Origin: an uncultured Dehalococcoidia bacterium
GTDB taxonomy: Bacteria > Chloroflexota > Dehalococcoidia > Tepidiformales > Tepidiformaceae
DNA length: 54,203 nt
Direction of reading: 5' to 3'
NCBI GenBank assembly: GCA_938015525.1
Contig: CALLPC010000016.1
Location: 1-54,203, forward strand
Below, piece after piece: positions 32,777 through 40,668 of the stretch. Position 1 is the stretch's first letter; every line of letters starts with the position of its first letter. A model generated the notes under the pieces. The model saw only the letters and a list, made by a program, of their open reading frames with translations, had not been told where the DNA came from and searched no databases. The position numbers were made by a program, and so were the translations under genes.

Positions 32777-33475
32777 ATGTCGTTCGAAGCAGTGCTCGCG
32801 CAGGCGCGCGCCGAAGGCCGCACCCTGCTGACCGAAGTCGAAGCCAAGTCGCTCCTGCAGGAGGCGGGCGTGCCCGTGGCAGCAACACTGCTCGCACGCA
32901 CCCGGGAAGAAGCCCAGGCAGCAGCGGAGCAGGTCGGCTTCCCGGTAGTGCTGAAAATCGTATCGCCGGACATCGTGCACAAATCGGACGTGGGTGGCGT
33001 CAAGCTGAATCTGCAGGACCGGGAGGCGGTCGGGGCCGCGTTTGACGAGGTGGTCGCCAATGCCGAGCGCGCGGTGCCGGGGGCACGAATCACGGGCGTG
33101 GCGGTGCAGCACATGGCACCGCAGGGGACAGAGGTCATCGTGGGGATGACGACAGACCCGCAGTTCGGACCGGTATTGATGTTCGGCCTGGGCGGCATCA
33201 TGGTCGAAGTACTGAAGGACGTCTCCTTCCGGCTCGTCCCGCTGGAAGAGAAGGACGCGCAGCAGATGATCGACGAAATCAAGGGCCGGCCGGTGCTGTC
33301 GGGGGTCCGCGGGCAGCCGCCGGCGGACATCGAGGCGCTCAAGCGGACGATTCTGAAGGTATCGGAGTTCGTGCAGGCGCACCCGGAGGTGAAGGAGCTG
33401 GACCTGAACCCGGTGTTCGCCTACCCGGATGGCGCCCTTGCGGTGGATGCACGCATGGTGATCGCCGAGGCGTAA
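32777..33475 (+). CDS. NDP-forming acyl-CoA synthetase, ATP-grasp (beta) subunit
   Basis: 232 residues. It corresponds to the beta-type ATP-grasp subunit of ADP-forming acetyl/acyl-CoA synthetases: SLLQEAGVPVA, GFPVVLKIVSPDIVHKSDVGGVKLNL, GVRGQPPADIEAL and the end DLNPVFAYPDG. It converts acyl-CoA plus ADP and phosphate to acid plus ATP (or the reverse) with the alpha subunit encoded next. It is a typical energy-conserving enzyme of peptide/fatty-acid fermentation. Ribosome site GAGG; the longer start at 32714 is not credible. Confidence 0.9.
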   Translation: MSFEAVLAQARAEGRTLLTEVEAKSLLQEAGVPVAATLLARTREEAQAAAEQVGFPVVLKIVSPDIVHKSDVGGVKLNLQDREAVGAAFDEVVANAERAVPGARITGVAVQHMAPQGTEVIVGMTTDPQFGPVLMFGLGGIMVEVLKDVSFRLVPLEEKDAQQMIDEIKGRPVLSGVRGQPPADIEALKRTILKVSEFVQAHPEVKELDLNPVFAYPDGALAVDARMVIAEA

Positions 33476-33509
33476 ACAGGCGGCGGGGTTCCGCCGGGAG
33501 GGTAGCGAG

Positions 33510-34937
33510 ATGGGAGTACCCGGGCACCGGCTCGACCGGATGTTCAACCCCAAGGTGGTCGCCGTCATCGGCGACAAGGGCCCCGGCTACATGTGGCTGC
33601 ACAACAACCTGCCGCTGACGGAGCGGGGCGGGCGGCTGTACTCGGTCCAGGTGGATGAGAAGGAAGTCCCGGGCATCGAGGCGCTGGGCCTGCAGAACTT
33701 CAAATCCGTGCTCGAGGTGCCGGAGCCGATCGACTACGCCCTGGTGGCCGTGCCGCGGCAGGTGGCACCGTACGTGCTGAAGGACCTCATCGCCGCGGGT
33801 GCCGGCGGCGCCGGCTTCTTCACCTCCGGCTTCGCGGAAACGGGCGAGGAGCTGGGAATCCGGCTGCAGGCGCAGCTGGCGGAGATGGCCCGGGAAGCGA
33901 ACTTCAACCTGGTGGGCCCCAACTGCATGGGGCTCTACCTGCCGAGAGCGGGCGTGCGGTTCAGCGCTGATGCCCCGGTCACAGACGCCGGCGAAATCGG
34001 CTTCCTGAGCCAGTCGGGCACGCACGGCATCATGTTCAGCCTCGTCGCCGCCGCGAACGGGATGTACATCAGCAAGTGCGCCTCCTTCGGGAACGCGGTC
34101 GTGCTCGACGTGTCGGACTATCTCGAGTACTTGATGCTCGACGACGAGACCAGGGTCATCGGGATGTACGTGGAGGGCGTCAAGGACGGGCGGCGGTTCT
34201 TCACCACGCTGAAGGAGGCCTGCCGGCGCAAGCCCGTGGTGGTCTGGAAGGGCGGCCAGACGGAGGCCGGCGCGCGCGCAACGATGTCGCACACCGGGTC
34301 GCTGGCGGCTCCCCAGGCGGTGTGGGACGGGATGATGCGGCAGTGCGGCGCGCTTACGACGAACAACCTCGACGAGACGGTCGACGTGATGAAGATGCTG
34401 CTCCGGGCGAAGCCGCTGCGAGGCGACGGTATGGCGCTGCTCGCCCAAACCGGCGGGCAATCGGTTTCGATCACGGATGCCTTCGCAAAGGCGGGCCTGC
34501 AGGTGCCGCGATTCACGGACGCGACGTACGCGCTGCTGGGGGAGTTTTTCAACATCGTGGGCGGGAGCTACCAGAATCCGCTCGACATGGCCGGGACGAT
34601 CCAGGGGAACATGGAAACGCTCGACCGGGTCCTGCGGATCGTGGAGGCGGACCCCAACGTGGACGGGATGGCGATGGAGCTCTCGGCGATGTTTGCGGCG
34701 CGACAGTGGAAGGCGAAGCCGGAGACGCTGGACGCGACGATCGCGACACTCGCGGGCCACATCGCGCGCTCGGAGAAGCCGTTCGTAGTCATCCTGCACC
34801 CGGCCCACGAAGCGGAGTACGTCGCCAGCATCCAGCCGAAGTTCAACGACGCCGGGGTGCCGGTATTCCCGAGCTTCGAGCGGGCGGCGGCGGCCTACCG
34901 CCGGGCGCTGGAGTTCGCCCGCACACGGGCGGGCTAG
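33510..34937 (+). CDS. NDP-forming acyl-CoA synthetase, CoA-binding (alpha) subunit
   Basis: 475 residues. CoA-binding Rossmann domain first (VVAVIGDKGPGYM), then succinyl-CoA-ligase-like domains. The likely phosphorylated His261 lies in SHTGSLAAPQA, and GPNCMGLYLPRAG near 136-149 is the CoA-ligase motif. With the preceding beta subunit this gives a two-gene acyl-CoA synthetase. The order beta then alpha is seen in many bacteria; archaeal enzymes often order or fuse them differently. GGGAGG before the ATG. The stop codon TAG shares CTAG with the convergent response-regulator gene. Confidence 0.9.
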   Translation: MGVPGHRLDRMFNPKVVAVIGDKGPGYMWLHNNLPLTERGGRLYSVQVDEKEVPGIEALGLQNFKSVLEVPEPIDYALVAVPRQVAPYVLKDLIAAGAGGAGFFTSGFAETGEELGIRLQAQLAEMAREANFNLVGPNCMGLYLPRAGVRFSADAPVTDAGEIGFLSQSGTHGIMFSLVAAANGMYISKCASFGNAVVLDVSDYLEYLMLDDETRVIGMYVEGVKDGRRFFTTLKEACRRKPVVVWKGGQTEAGARATMSHTGSLAAPQAVWDGMMRQCGALTTNNLDETVDVMKMLLRAKPLRGDGMALLAQTGGQSVSITDAFAKAGLQVPRFTDATYALLGEFFNIVGGSYQNPLDMAGTIQGNMETLDRVLRIVEADPNVDGMAMELSAMFAARQWKAKPETLDATIATLAGHIARSEKPFVVILHPAHEAEYVASIQPKFNDAGVPVFPSFERAAAAYRRALEFARTRAG

Positions 34938-35692
34938 CCCTCCCCTGTACCGGCGAGATTGGAGAGGCTTCGCTCCGCTTCGTCGACGCTCTCGAGTTTG
35001 ACGATGCCGCGCTTGAGGGCGTACCGGATGAGGTCGGTGCGGGAACGAGCCTTGAGCTTTTCCATGATGTGGGCCTTGTGGGCCTCGACGGTTTTCACGC
35101 TGACGACGAGCTCCTCGGCGATTTGCTGATTCGTGCGCCCTTCGGCGATGAGCTGCAGCACTTCGCGCTCACGCGGCGTGAGGTTGTCGAGCGAGGACTT
35201 CCGTTCGGGGCGTCGGGCGCGAAGCTGGAGTTCGCCGATGTCAAAGCCCTCGGAGAGTGCGGCGGAGTAGTACTGGTTGCCCCGGTGGACCGTTTCGATG
35301 GCGAGAATGAGCTCGGAGACATCGGAATTCTTGACGAGGTAGCCGGAGGCACCGGCGCGGATGGCGCCGGTGATCTGCTCCTCATCGACGAACCCGGAGA
35401 GGATGACGACTTTCGTGGAGGCAGAGGCCCGCTTCACCTGACGGGTGGCCTCGATGCCGTTCAGGCCGGGCATCACGACATCCATGAGGACGACATCGGG
35501 ACGGAGGCGCTCCACGGCGAGGAGAGCCTCTCGGCCGTTTTCGCAGTCGGCGACGACTTCGATTTCTGGGCGGGACTCGAGCAGCATCCGGAGGCCCTGG
35601 CGGATCACGGCGTGGTCATCCACTACGAGCACGCGAATCGGCCGCGAACCGCTGGCGGGGCTCCCCCTCCCGAGCGAGCGGTTAGTGCTCAT
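34934..35692 (-). CDS. NarL/FixJ-family response regulator
   Basis: 252 residues from ATG 35692 (GGGAG upstream; longer start rejected). Receiver domain about 19-135: acidic pair VVDDH (D25/D26), phosphoacceptor Asp71 in VVLMDVVMPG, and Lys121 in YLVKNSDV. A linker leads to a LuxR-type helix-turn-helix (169-225: LTPREREVLQLIAEGRTNQQIAEELVVSVKTVEAHKAHIMEKL). Phosphorylation by an unlinked sensor kinase probably drives DNA binding; no kinase lies in the window. Confidence 0.93.
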   Translation of the reverse strand: MSTNRSLGRGSPASGSRPIRVLVVDDHAVIRQGLRMLLESRPEIEVVADCENGREALLAVERLRPDVVLMDVVMPGLNGIEATRQVKRASASTKVVILSGFVDEEQITGAIRAGASGYLVKNSDVSELILAIETVHRGNQYYSAALSEGFDIGELQLRARRPERKSSLDNLTPREREVLQLIAEGRTNQQIAEELVVSVKTVEAHKAHIMEKLKARSRTDLIRYALKRGIVKLESVDEAERSLSNLAGTGEG

Positions 35693-35774
35693 GCAACCAT
35701 CTCCCGCGGGGCGGAACCAACACCCCGCTGCAGTGCGCAGTCTACTCCTCCCGGGGCGGCTGCCAAGTGAAGTG

Positions 35775-36398
35775 TTATGGCGACCGGGGCCGCGCCGGGC
35801 AGGTCGCGCACCGTTCGAATGCCCGGTCCGGGGCATGCGGCGCGCAGCCGAACAGGTCGAGCAGCCGGTACACCGTCCAGAGCGGGAGCCCCATGACCCC
35901 GCAGTAACAGCCCTCGAGCCGTGCCACGGGCCGGACGTCCTCGTGCTGGATGGCGTAGCCGCCGGCCTTGTCCAGCGTACGGCCGGAAGCCGCGTACGCC
36001 TCGAGAACCGCGTCGGGGAGCTCGGCCATTACCACCGTCGAGACCTCGTGGTCCACCGCGGCGCCCTCCGGGGCGACGATGGCGACGGCAGTGACGACCT
36101 GGTGGGGTCGGCCGCGAAGGTCGCGGAGCATAGCTGCAGCCTCCGCGGTATCGGCGGGCTTGGCGTAGAGCCGCAGGCCGCGAAACACGACGGTGTCGCA
36201 GCCGATGACGACGGCTGCCGGGTAGCGGCGGGAGACGGCTTCGGCCTTGGCGTAGGCGAGCTGGCGGGCGCAATCGACCGCGTCACCGTGCAGGTCTTCC
36301 GCGATATCGGCGACGTCGATCGCGAAATCGTCGAGGAGCGCGCCGAGGAGCTCACGGCGGCGCGGTGAGGCGGAAGCGAGGACAACCGGCCGCGTCAC
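35775..36398 (-). CDS. maf: Maf-family nucleotide pyrophosphatase
   Basis: 207 residues from GTG 36398, which overlaps the TGA of the upstream methyltransferase (GTGA). Signature LASASPRRRELL at 7-18; VIGCDTVV and KAGGYAIQ are the catalytic and specificity motifs of the Maf/YhdE house-cleaning enzymes that hydrolyse non-canonical or canonical NTPs. The C-terminal 25 residues after GCAPHAP carry a CATC motif and extend beyond the usual ~195-residue length. Confidence 0.9.
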   Translation of the reverse strand: MTRPVVLASASPRRRELLGALLDDFAIDVADIAEDLHGDAVDCARQLAYAKAEAVSRRYPAAVVIGCDTVVFRGLRLYAKPADTAEAAAMLRDLRGRPHQVVTAVAIVAPEGAAVDHEVSTVVMAELPDAVLEAYAASGRTLDKAGGYAIQHEDVRPVARLEGCYCGVMGLPLWTVYRLLDLFGCAPHAPDRAFERCATCPARPRSP

Positions 36399-37603
36399 GG
36401 CGACGGCCACTCCAGCCGGCTCACGCATTCGATATGGCCGGTGTGCGGGAACATATCGAGCGGGGTGACATCCGTTAGGCGGTAGCCGCCGTCAACGAGG
36501 ATGCGGAGGTCGCGTGCCAGCGTGGCCGGGTTGCAGGAGACGTAGACCACGACACGCGGGCGGAATTCCGTGATAGCAGCGAGGACCGGTGGCGCGCAGC
36601 CCGCTCTCGGCGGGTCGAGGATGATGGCGTCGGGGTAGTCCTCAAAGGTCGGAAGGACCTCCTCGACCTTACCGATGCGGATGCGCGCGTTGGGGACGGG
36701 CTTGAGGTTCACCTTCGCATCGCGGGCGGCGCTGTTCGACTCCTCGATGGCGACGACGGAATCGAACCGGTCGGCGAAGATGCGGGCGAAGGTGCCGACG
36801 CCCGCGAACGCGTCGACGAGGAGTCGGCCGCGCGGAGGCAGGGCTTCGCCGACGAGACGGACCATGTTCTCGGCCTGCGCCGTGTTGACCTGGAAGAAGG
36901 CCGAGGCGCTCACGACGAAGTCGTGCCCGGCGAGACGCTCGAGGTAGCTCGTCTGGCCGGTGGGGATACCGGCGCCCGGGACGGCCGGGTTGATGAGGAA
37001 CGAGCCGGTTGCGGCGGAGTGCCGGACCTGAACCTGGTGCAGCCCCGCACCATGACCCTGCAGCTTCGGCAGGACCTCGTTGACCCACGGGTCCGCGATG
37101 GGGCAGTGCTCGACCTTCAGAAGGCCGTGGCCGCGACGGGAGATGAAACCGACGTCGCCGTATTTGCGTCCGGTGGAGAATCGGACGTGATTGCGGTAGC
37201 CCCACGGGTCAGTGGCACCGACCATGGGGCGGACGACCGCGTCATCGAGGGCGCCGACCCGGCGGAGCTGCTCGCGAACGACAGCCTCCTTGGCACGGAC
37301 CTGCGCAGGGTAGGAGATATGCTGGAGCTGGCAGCCGCCGCATTCCCCGAAGAGCGGACAGCGAGGTTCGACACGGTCCGGAGACGGTTCGAGGACTCGA
37401 GTGACGGCAGCTTCGAGGTAATCTGGATATTCGCGCTCGACGGCTGCCTCGACGAGTTCGCCCGGGGCAGCGAAGCTGACGAACGCGACCCGGCCATCAG
37501 GGGCGCGAGAGAGGGCGGCGCCTCCGAAGACGAGACTCTCGGCACGGAGGGTAAGCGTGACCGGCTCGGCGGGGGTCTTCCAGGCGCGACCGCGGCGGGG
37601 CAT
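36395..37603 (-). CDS. RNA m5U methyltransferase (RlmD/RumA or TrmA type)
   Basis: 402 residues. TRAM-like OB domain at the N-terminus, then Fe-S cysteines C82, C88, C91 (CPLFGECGGCQLQH) and C167 (VEHCPIA), typical of the RlmD-type enzymes that bind a 4Fe-4S cluster. The AdoMet region has VDAFAGVGTFA; the catalytic Cys lies in VYVSCNPATLARDL near the C-terminus, and the DPPRAGC motif is present. The target is uridine in 23S rRNA (U1939-type) or tRNA U54; sequence alone does not settle it. Overlaps maf. Confidence 0.9.
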   Translation of the reverse strand: MPRRGRAWKTPAEPVTLTLRAESLVFGGAALSRAPDGRVAFVSFAAPGELVEAAVEREYPDYLEAAVTRVLEPSPDRVEPRCPLFGECGGCQLQHISYPAQVRAKEAVVREQLRRVGALDDAVVRPMVGATDPWGYRNHVRFSTGRKYGDVGFISRRGHGLLKVEHCPIADPWVNEVLPKLQGHGAGLHQVQVRHSAATGSFLINPAVPGAGIPTGQTSYLERLAGHDFVVSASAFFQVNTAQAENMVRLVGEALPPRGRLLVDAFAGVGTFARIFADRFDSVVAIEESNSAARDAKVNLKPVPNARIRIGKVEEVLPTFEDYPDAIILDPPRAGCAPPVLAAITEFRPRVVVYVSCNPATLARDLRILVDGGYRLTDVTPLDMFPHTGHIECVSRLEWPSP

Positions 37604-37677
37604 GACTTCAGCGTAGGGGCGGTCCCGGTCATACGCGAGGGGGCGCCGGCCGGGTAGCGGCTTGCAGTCCGGCGGCG

Positions 37678-37683
37678 TATGCT
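37678..37683 (+). promoter_or_regulatory. -10-like TATGCT before tRNA-Val
   Basis: TATGCT ends 12 bases before the 5' end of the tRNA-Val, a suitable place for a -10 box and short leader. No good -35 at normal spacing; TTGCAG lies only 10 bases upstream. Confidence 0.4.
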
Positions 37684-37694
37684 ACGGAATGCGT

Positions 37695-37771
37695 GGGCGG
37701 TTAGCTCAGATGGTTAGAGCGCTGCGTTGACATCGCAGAGGTCACTGGTTCGAATCCAGTATCGCCCACCA
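37695..37771 (+). tRNA. tRNA-Val(GAC)
   Basis: Acceptor GGGCGGT with ATCGCCC, discriminator A, encoded CCA. Anticodon stem GCGTT/CATCGCA region with anticodon GAC, which reads GUC and GUU valine codons. TTCGAAT T-loop present. Followed by a terminator at 37791. Confidence 0.95.
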
Positions 37772-37790
37772 GCCCACGCACAACGCCGGC

Positions 37791-37818
37791 GCCGGCCTCA
37801 TGGGGAGCCGGCTTTTTT
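37791..37818 (+). terminator. Intrinsic terminator after tRNA-Val
   Basis: GCCGGC (37791-37796) with GCCGGC (37807-37812) and a 10-base loop, followed by six T residues. Classical Rho-independent terminator. Confidence 0.9.
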
Positions 37819-37865
37819 CTTTGCCGGGAATTTCGCCCCAGGGCCCCGGACGGTCGAGGCGGGGG

Positions 37866-37871
37866 TAGACT
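37866..37871 (+). promoter_or_regulatory. -10-like TAGACT giving a leaderless gene
   Basis: TAGACT ends 6 bases before the ATG at 37878, so the message would start at or near the start codon. Identical to the box at 11097. Confidence 0.35.
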
Positions 37872-37877
37872 CCGGAC

Positions 37878-38672
37878 ATGCGCCGAGTGCTCCAGCTCCT
37901 GTCGTTTTTGCTGCTGTTCGCCGCCGCCGGTGCTCCGTGGACGGGCGCCGGGACCCGCGCGGCTGCCCAGGAGGGGTCAGTTTCGGTGGTCGTCGAACCG
38001 CAGCCCGGTGGCAGCCAGTTCGTCTACGTCGTGTTCCATGCCCTGGACCGGGCCGGCTTTTGCAAGCCACCAGCGGGTGCCGTTAGCCTCCACCCGGTCA
38101 TCGACATGCCGGTCGATTTCATCATCGAAGCGGGAGACGGCATCATCATCGGTACGAGTGCCGGCGGGCTGGCCCCCGGCCGCCAGGCCCTCGGGGTGCG
38201 GACGTTCTCGACGGGGGCCAACGCGCTGGCTGGCAGCCCTGTGCGGAGCTTCCCGCCCCTCCGGGACGGGGTAGCAGACGAGTGCCAGGCATGGGTCCGG
38301 ATTTCGCAAAGTGTCCCGGGACCGCTCCGGGTACTCGTGCTGGCGCCGGGCAACGCCGGCGGGCACGTCGGCTGGACCGCGGAGGCCGGCCGAGAAACGG
38401 CGGCCATGGTTCCGCTCGAGTTCCGCTGGACGCTGGTGACCTGGAGCGGGCCATCGACCCCGGTGGCGCAGGCCCTCCAGGGTGTGCAGGGCGCGGAGGT
38501 GATGGCCGTCTACGCCTGGGATGCCGCCGGCCAGGCGTGGCTGGCGTACTTCCCCGCCGGTGGCGGGGTTCCGGGAGTGAACACCCTGGCGGCGCTCGAA
38601 CCGGCCCGGGCCTACTGGGTCGCGATCGCCACGCCGGGCAACGGCACATGGCGGATGCCAGCCCTGCCGTAG
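37878..38672 (+). CDS. Secreted protein with W-rich C-terminal module
   Basis: 264 residues. Signal peptide about 1-30 (hydrophobic LLSFLLLFAAAG, likely cut after an AAAQ-type site). The middle holds an uncharacterised domain with a Cys near 62 and 135. The last 85 residues have the pattern RWTLVTWSGPSTPVAQAL...VYAWDAAGQAWLAYFPAG...VNTLAALEPARAYWV. From memory, this is a repeated C-terminal module in extracellular proteins of Chloroflexota; it may bind the cell surface or a glycan. No ribosome site before ATG; a -10-like box is adjacent. It is isolated, after tRNA-Val. Confidence 0.75.
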   Translation: MRRVLQLLSFLLLFAAAGAPWTGAGTRAAAQEGSVSVVVEPQPGGSQFVYVVFHALDRAGFCKPPAGAVSLHPVIDMPVDFIIEAGDGIIIGTSAGGLAPGRQALGVRTFSTGANALAGSPVRSFPPLRDGVADECQAWVRISQSVPGPLRVLVLAPGNAGGHVGWTAEAGRETAAMVPLEFRWTLVTWSGPSTPVAQALQGVQGAEVMAVYAWDAAGQAWLAYFPAGGGVPGVNTLAALEPARAYWVAIATPGNGTWRMPALP

Positions 38673-38728
38673 GCGGGCGGACGCCGTGGTAAGCTGAGGA
38701 GCCGTGCGTTTATGGCCCGGGGGCTGCC

Positions 38729-39127
38729 ATGGCCGGATGGGGTGTCATTCCCTCGCTGCGGTTCGCTGACCTCGGAGCTGCGCTCGCCTTTTACGTCGAT
38801 GCGCTGGGCTTCGCGGTGCGCCGGGGCGCACCGGCCGAAGGGAACGTTTCGGTGACCTTCGGCGACGCGAATTTGATGCTGGAGGCGGCGGCGGATTTTT
38901 ACGGCGAGGCGTACAACCGGGCAATTCGCGACCGCCTCGGCACCGCAGGTCCGACGGCGTATTACATCGAGGCAAAAGACCTGCACGGCCTTTGGGAACG
39001 AGCGAACGCCGCGGGTGTCCGTATCGTTGACCCGCTCGCCGAGCGGCCGTGGGGGCAGGCGGAGTTCACTGTCGAGGACCCGGCCGGGAACTGGCTCACG
39101 TTCTGGCAGCCGCTTGCAGCCGGCTAG
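38729..39127 (+). CDS. Glyoxalase/VOC-family protein
   Basis: 132 residues. Vicinal oxygen chelate fold: IPSLRFADLGAALAFYVDALGFAVRRG at the N-terminus, DANLMLEAAADFYGEAY and the closing VEDPAGNWLTFWQP. The metal ligands of classical glyoxalase are only partly evident; a Glu near the end (FTVEDP) is typical of the C-terminal site. Candidate roles are dioxygenase-like or antibiotic-resistance functions; no specific substrate can be given. Its TAG shares CTAG with the next convergent gene's stop. Confidence 0.8.
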   Translation: MAGWGVIPSLRFADLGAALAFYVDALGFAVRRGAPAEGNVSVTFGDANLMLEAAADFYGEAYNRAIRDRLGTAGPTAYYIEAKDLHGLWERANAAGVRIVDPLAERPWGQAEFTVEDPAGNWLTFWQPLAAG

Positions 39128-39510
39128 TCGAGCGCCGCGGGGAGAGAGAGCTGGGCGAAGGCGAACTCGGCCTCCTGGCGGGCAGCGCGGGCGACCGAAC
39201 GCGAAAACGCGCTGATTCGCCCGCGGTTGGCGAGAGCCTGGTCTCCAGACCGGAGCAGCGTCCACGCTTCGATGAGGACGTCGCGGAGGGCGGCTTCGAC
39301 AGCGCGGCCGGCCGGGAGGAGGGAGGGGTCGAGGCCGCCGGGACCAGGCTGGAGCTCGCGGGCGAGCGTATCGAGCCGGAACTCGATGGCAAGGGCGCAG
39401 TCGCGAACCGCTTCGCGGGCGGTCCGAGGGTCGCGCGATGATTCGAGCCGGCGAACCGCGCCGAGGAGCGAGTCGACGATGCGAGGGGTCCGGCTCTCGA
39501 CCGCTGCCAT
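39124..39510 (-). CDS. Helical protein of unknown function
   Basis: 128 residues; GGAGGTG lies 7 bases before ATG 39510, which supports reality. It is predicted mostly helical with charged surface (ESRTPRIVDSLLGAVRRL..., ISAFSRSVARAARQEAEFAF), without membrane segment, signal peptide or cysteine cluster. I recognise no domain. Its stop overlaps that of the glyoxalase gene. Confidence 0.6.
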   Translation of the reverse strand: MAAVESRTPRIVDSLLGAVRRLESSRDPRTAREAVRDCALAIEFRLDTLARELQPGPGGLDPSLLPAGRAVEAALRDVLIEAWTLLRSGDQALANRGRISAFSRSVARAARQEAEFAFAQLSLPAALD

Positions 39511-39672
39511 GGCGACACCTCCGGGGGGCTGCGCACATGGTAGTCCACCCGGGCGGGCGCCGGTGCGGCCCAGACCGGTCGCCGGATAAAACGTAATGTG
39601 ATTGGAACAGATGGAGCGAAGGCAGCGGCCGCTGCGGTCGCCGGTCCGCCATAGTGCAGCGAATGGGGAGGG

Positions 39673-40560
39673 CTACTCCAGGAGGCCGCGTTCGGTGAGC
39701 AGGCGCTTCATCGTCGCACCGATGTCGGCCGGGGAATCAGAGACGACAGCGCCCGCGGCGCGGAGCGCGGCCTTCTTGTTCTCGGCCTTGCCATCTTCGC
39801 CGGAAATGATCGCACCGGCGTGCCCCATGCGCCGGCCCGGCGGTGCGGTGGCGCCGGCAATGAAGGCGACGACGGGCTTGTTCACGTGCTCCTTGATGTA
39901 GGCGGCGGCCTCCTGCTCGGCAGAGCCGCCGATTTCGCCGACGAGCACGATCGCATCCGTATCCGGGTCTTCGTTCAGCATGCGAACGGCTTCGACCTGT
40001 CGGGTGCCGATGATGGGGTCGCCGCCGACACCGATGCAGGTGCTCTGCCCGATACCTTCGGCGGTCAACTGGGCCACGACTTCATAGACGAGCGTGCCGG
40101 AACGGCTGACCACTCCGACGCGCCCCGGCATGAAGACGTCGCCCGGCATGATGCCTACCCGGGTCCTGGTGCCGGGGGTGATGACGCCGGGGCAGTTCGG
40201 GCCGATGAGGGTACTGCCGGTGGAGAGGAGCGCGGCCTTGACGCGGACCATATCGAGGACGGGGATGCCCTCGGTGATGCAGACGATTAGCGGGATTTTC
40301 GCGGCCGCTGCCTCGAGGATGGCATCGGCGGCGCCGGGCGCGGGCACGAAGATGATGCTGACGTTGGCGCCCGTCTCGCGGACGGCCTGGTCGACGGTAG
40401 TGAAAATCGGGACACCGTCCTGCTGTTCGCCGCCGCGCTTGGGGTGGATGGCGGCGACGACGTTCGTTCCGTAGGCGATGGAGCGCCGCATGTGGTTCGC
40501 CCCTTCGGTGCCGATGCCTTGCACGAGGAGGCGGGTGTTCTGGTCGACGAGCACAGCCAT
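39673..40560 (-). CDS. sucD: Succinate-CoA ligase alpha subunit
   Basis: 295 residues. CoA-binding Rossmann domain ([12 protein letters not shown]...[13 protein letters not shown]) and a CoA-ligase domain with phospho-His247 in [22 protein letters not shown] is also conserved. It matches SucD in length and makes the alpha subunit of the TCA enzyme that turns succinyl-CoA into succinate with ATP/GTP formation. The beta subunit is not within the adjacent genes, so sucC lies elsewhere or was separated. It is one strand after a CYTH-CHAD gene. Confidence 0.93.
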   Translation of the reverse strand: MAVLVDQNTRLLVQGIGTEGANHMRRSIAYGTNVVAAIHPKRGGEQQDGVPIFTTVDQAVRETGANVSIIFVPAPGAADAILEAAAAKIPLIVCITEGIPVLDMVRVKAALLSTGSTLIGPNCPGVITPGTRTRVGIMPGDVFMPGRVGVVSRSGTLVYEVVAQLTAEGIGQSTCIGVGGDPIIGTRQVEAVRMLNEDPDTDAIVLVGEIGGSAEQEAAAYIKEHVNKPVVAFIAGATAPPGRRMGHAGAIISGEDGKAENKKAALRAAGAVVSDSPADIGATMKRLLTERGLLE

Positions 40561-40668
40561 GTGGCAGTTTCCCGGGTGACGCGATTTCCGATTTCCGCCA
40601 CAGCGCGGAGTCGCGCCCGGGCGGGGTGGGTTCGGATGCCCGGGTGGGAAGCATACCGGCTCGCCCGG

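Noticed and set aside
37662..37683. TTGCAG/TTGCAC/TTGCTT with 10-12 base spacing to -10 boxes at 37662, 11078 and 53536 as a new promoter class
   Set aside because: Spacing is too short for sigma-70 family promoters, and three cases with loosely similar hexamers are not enough to claim a class.
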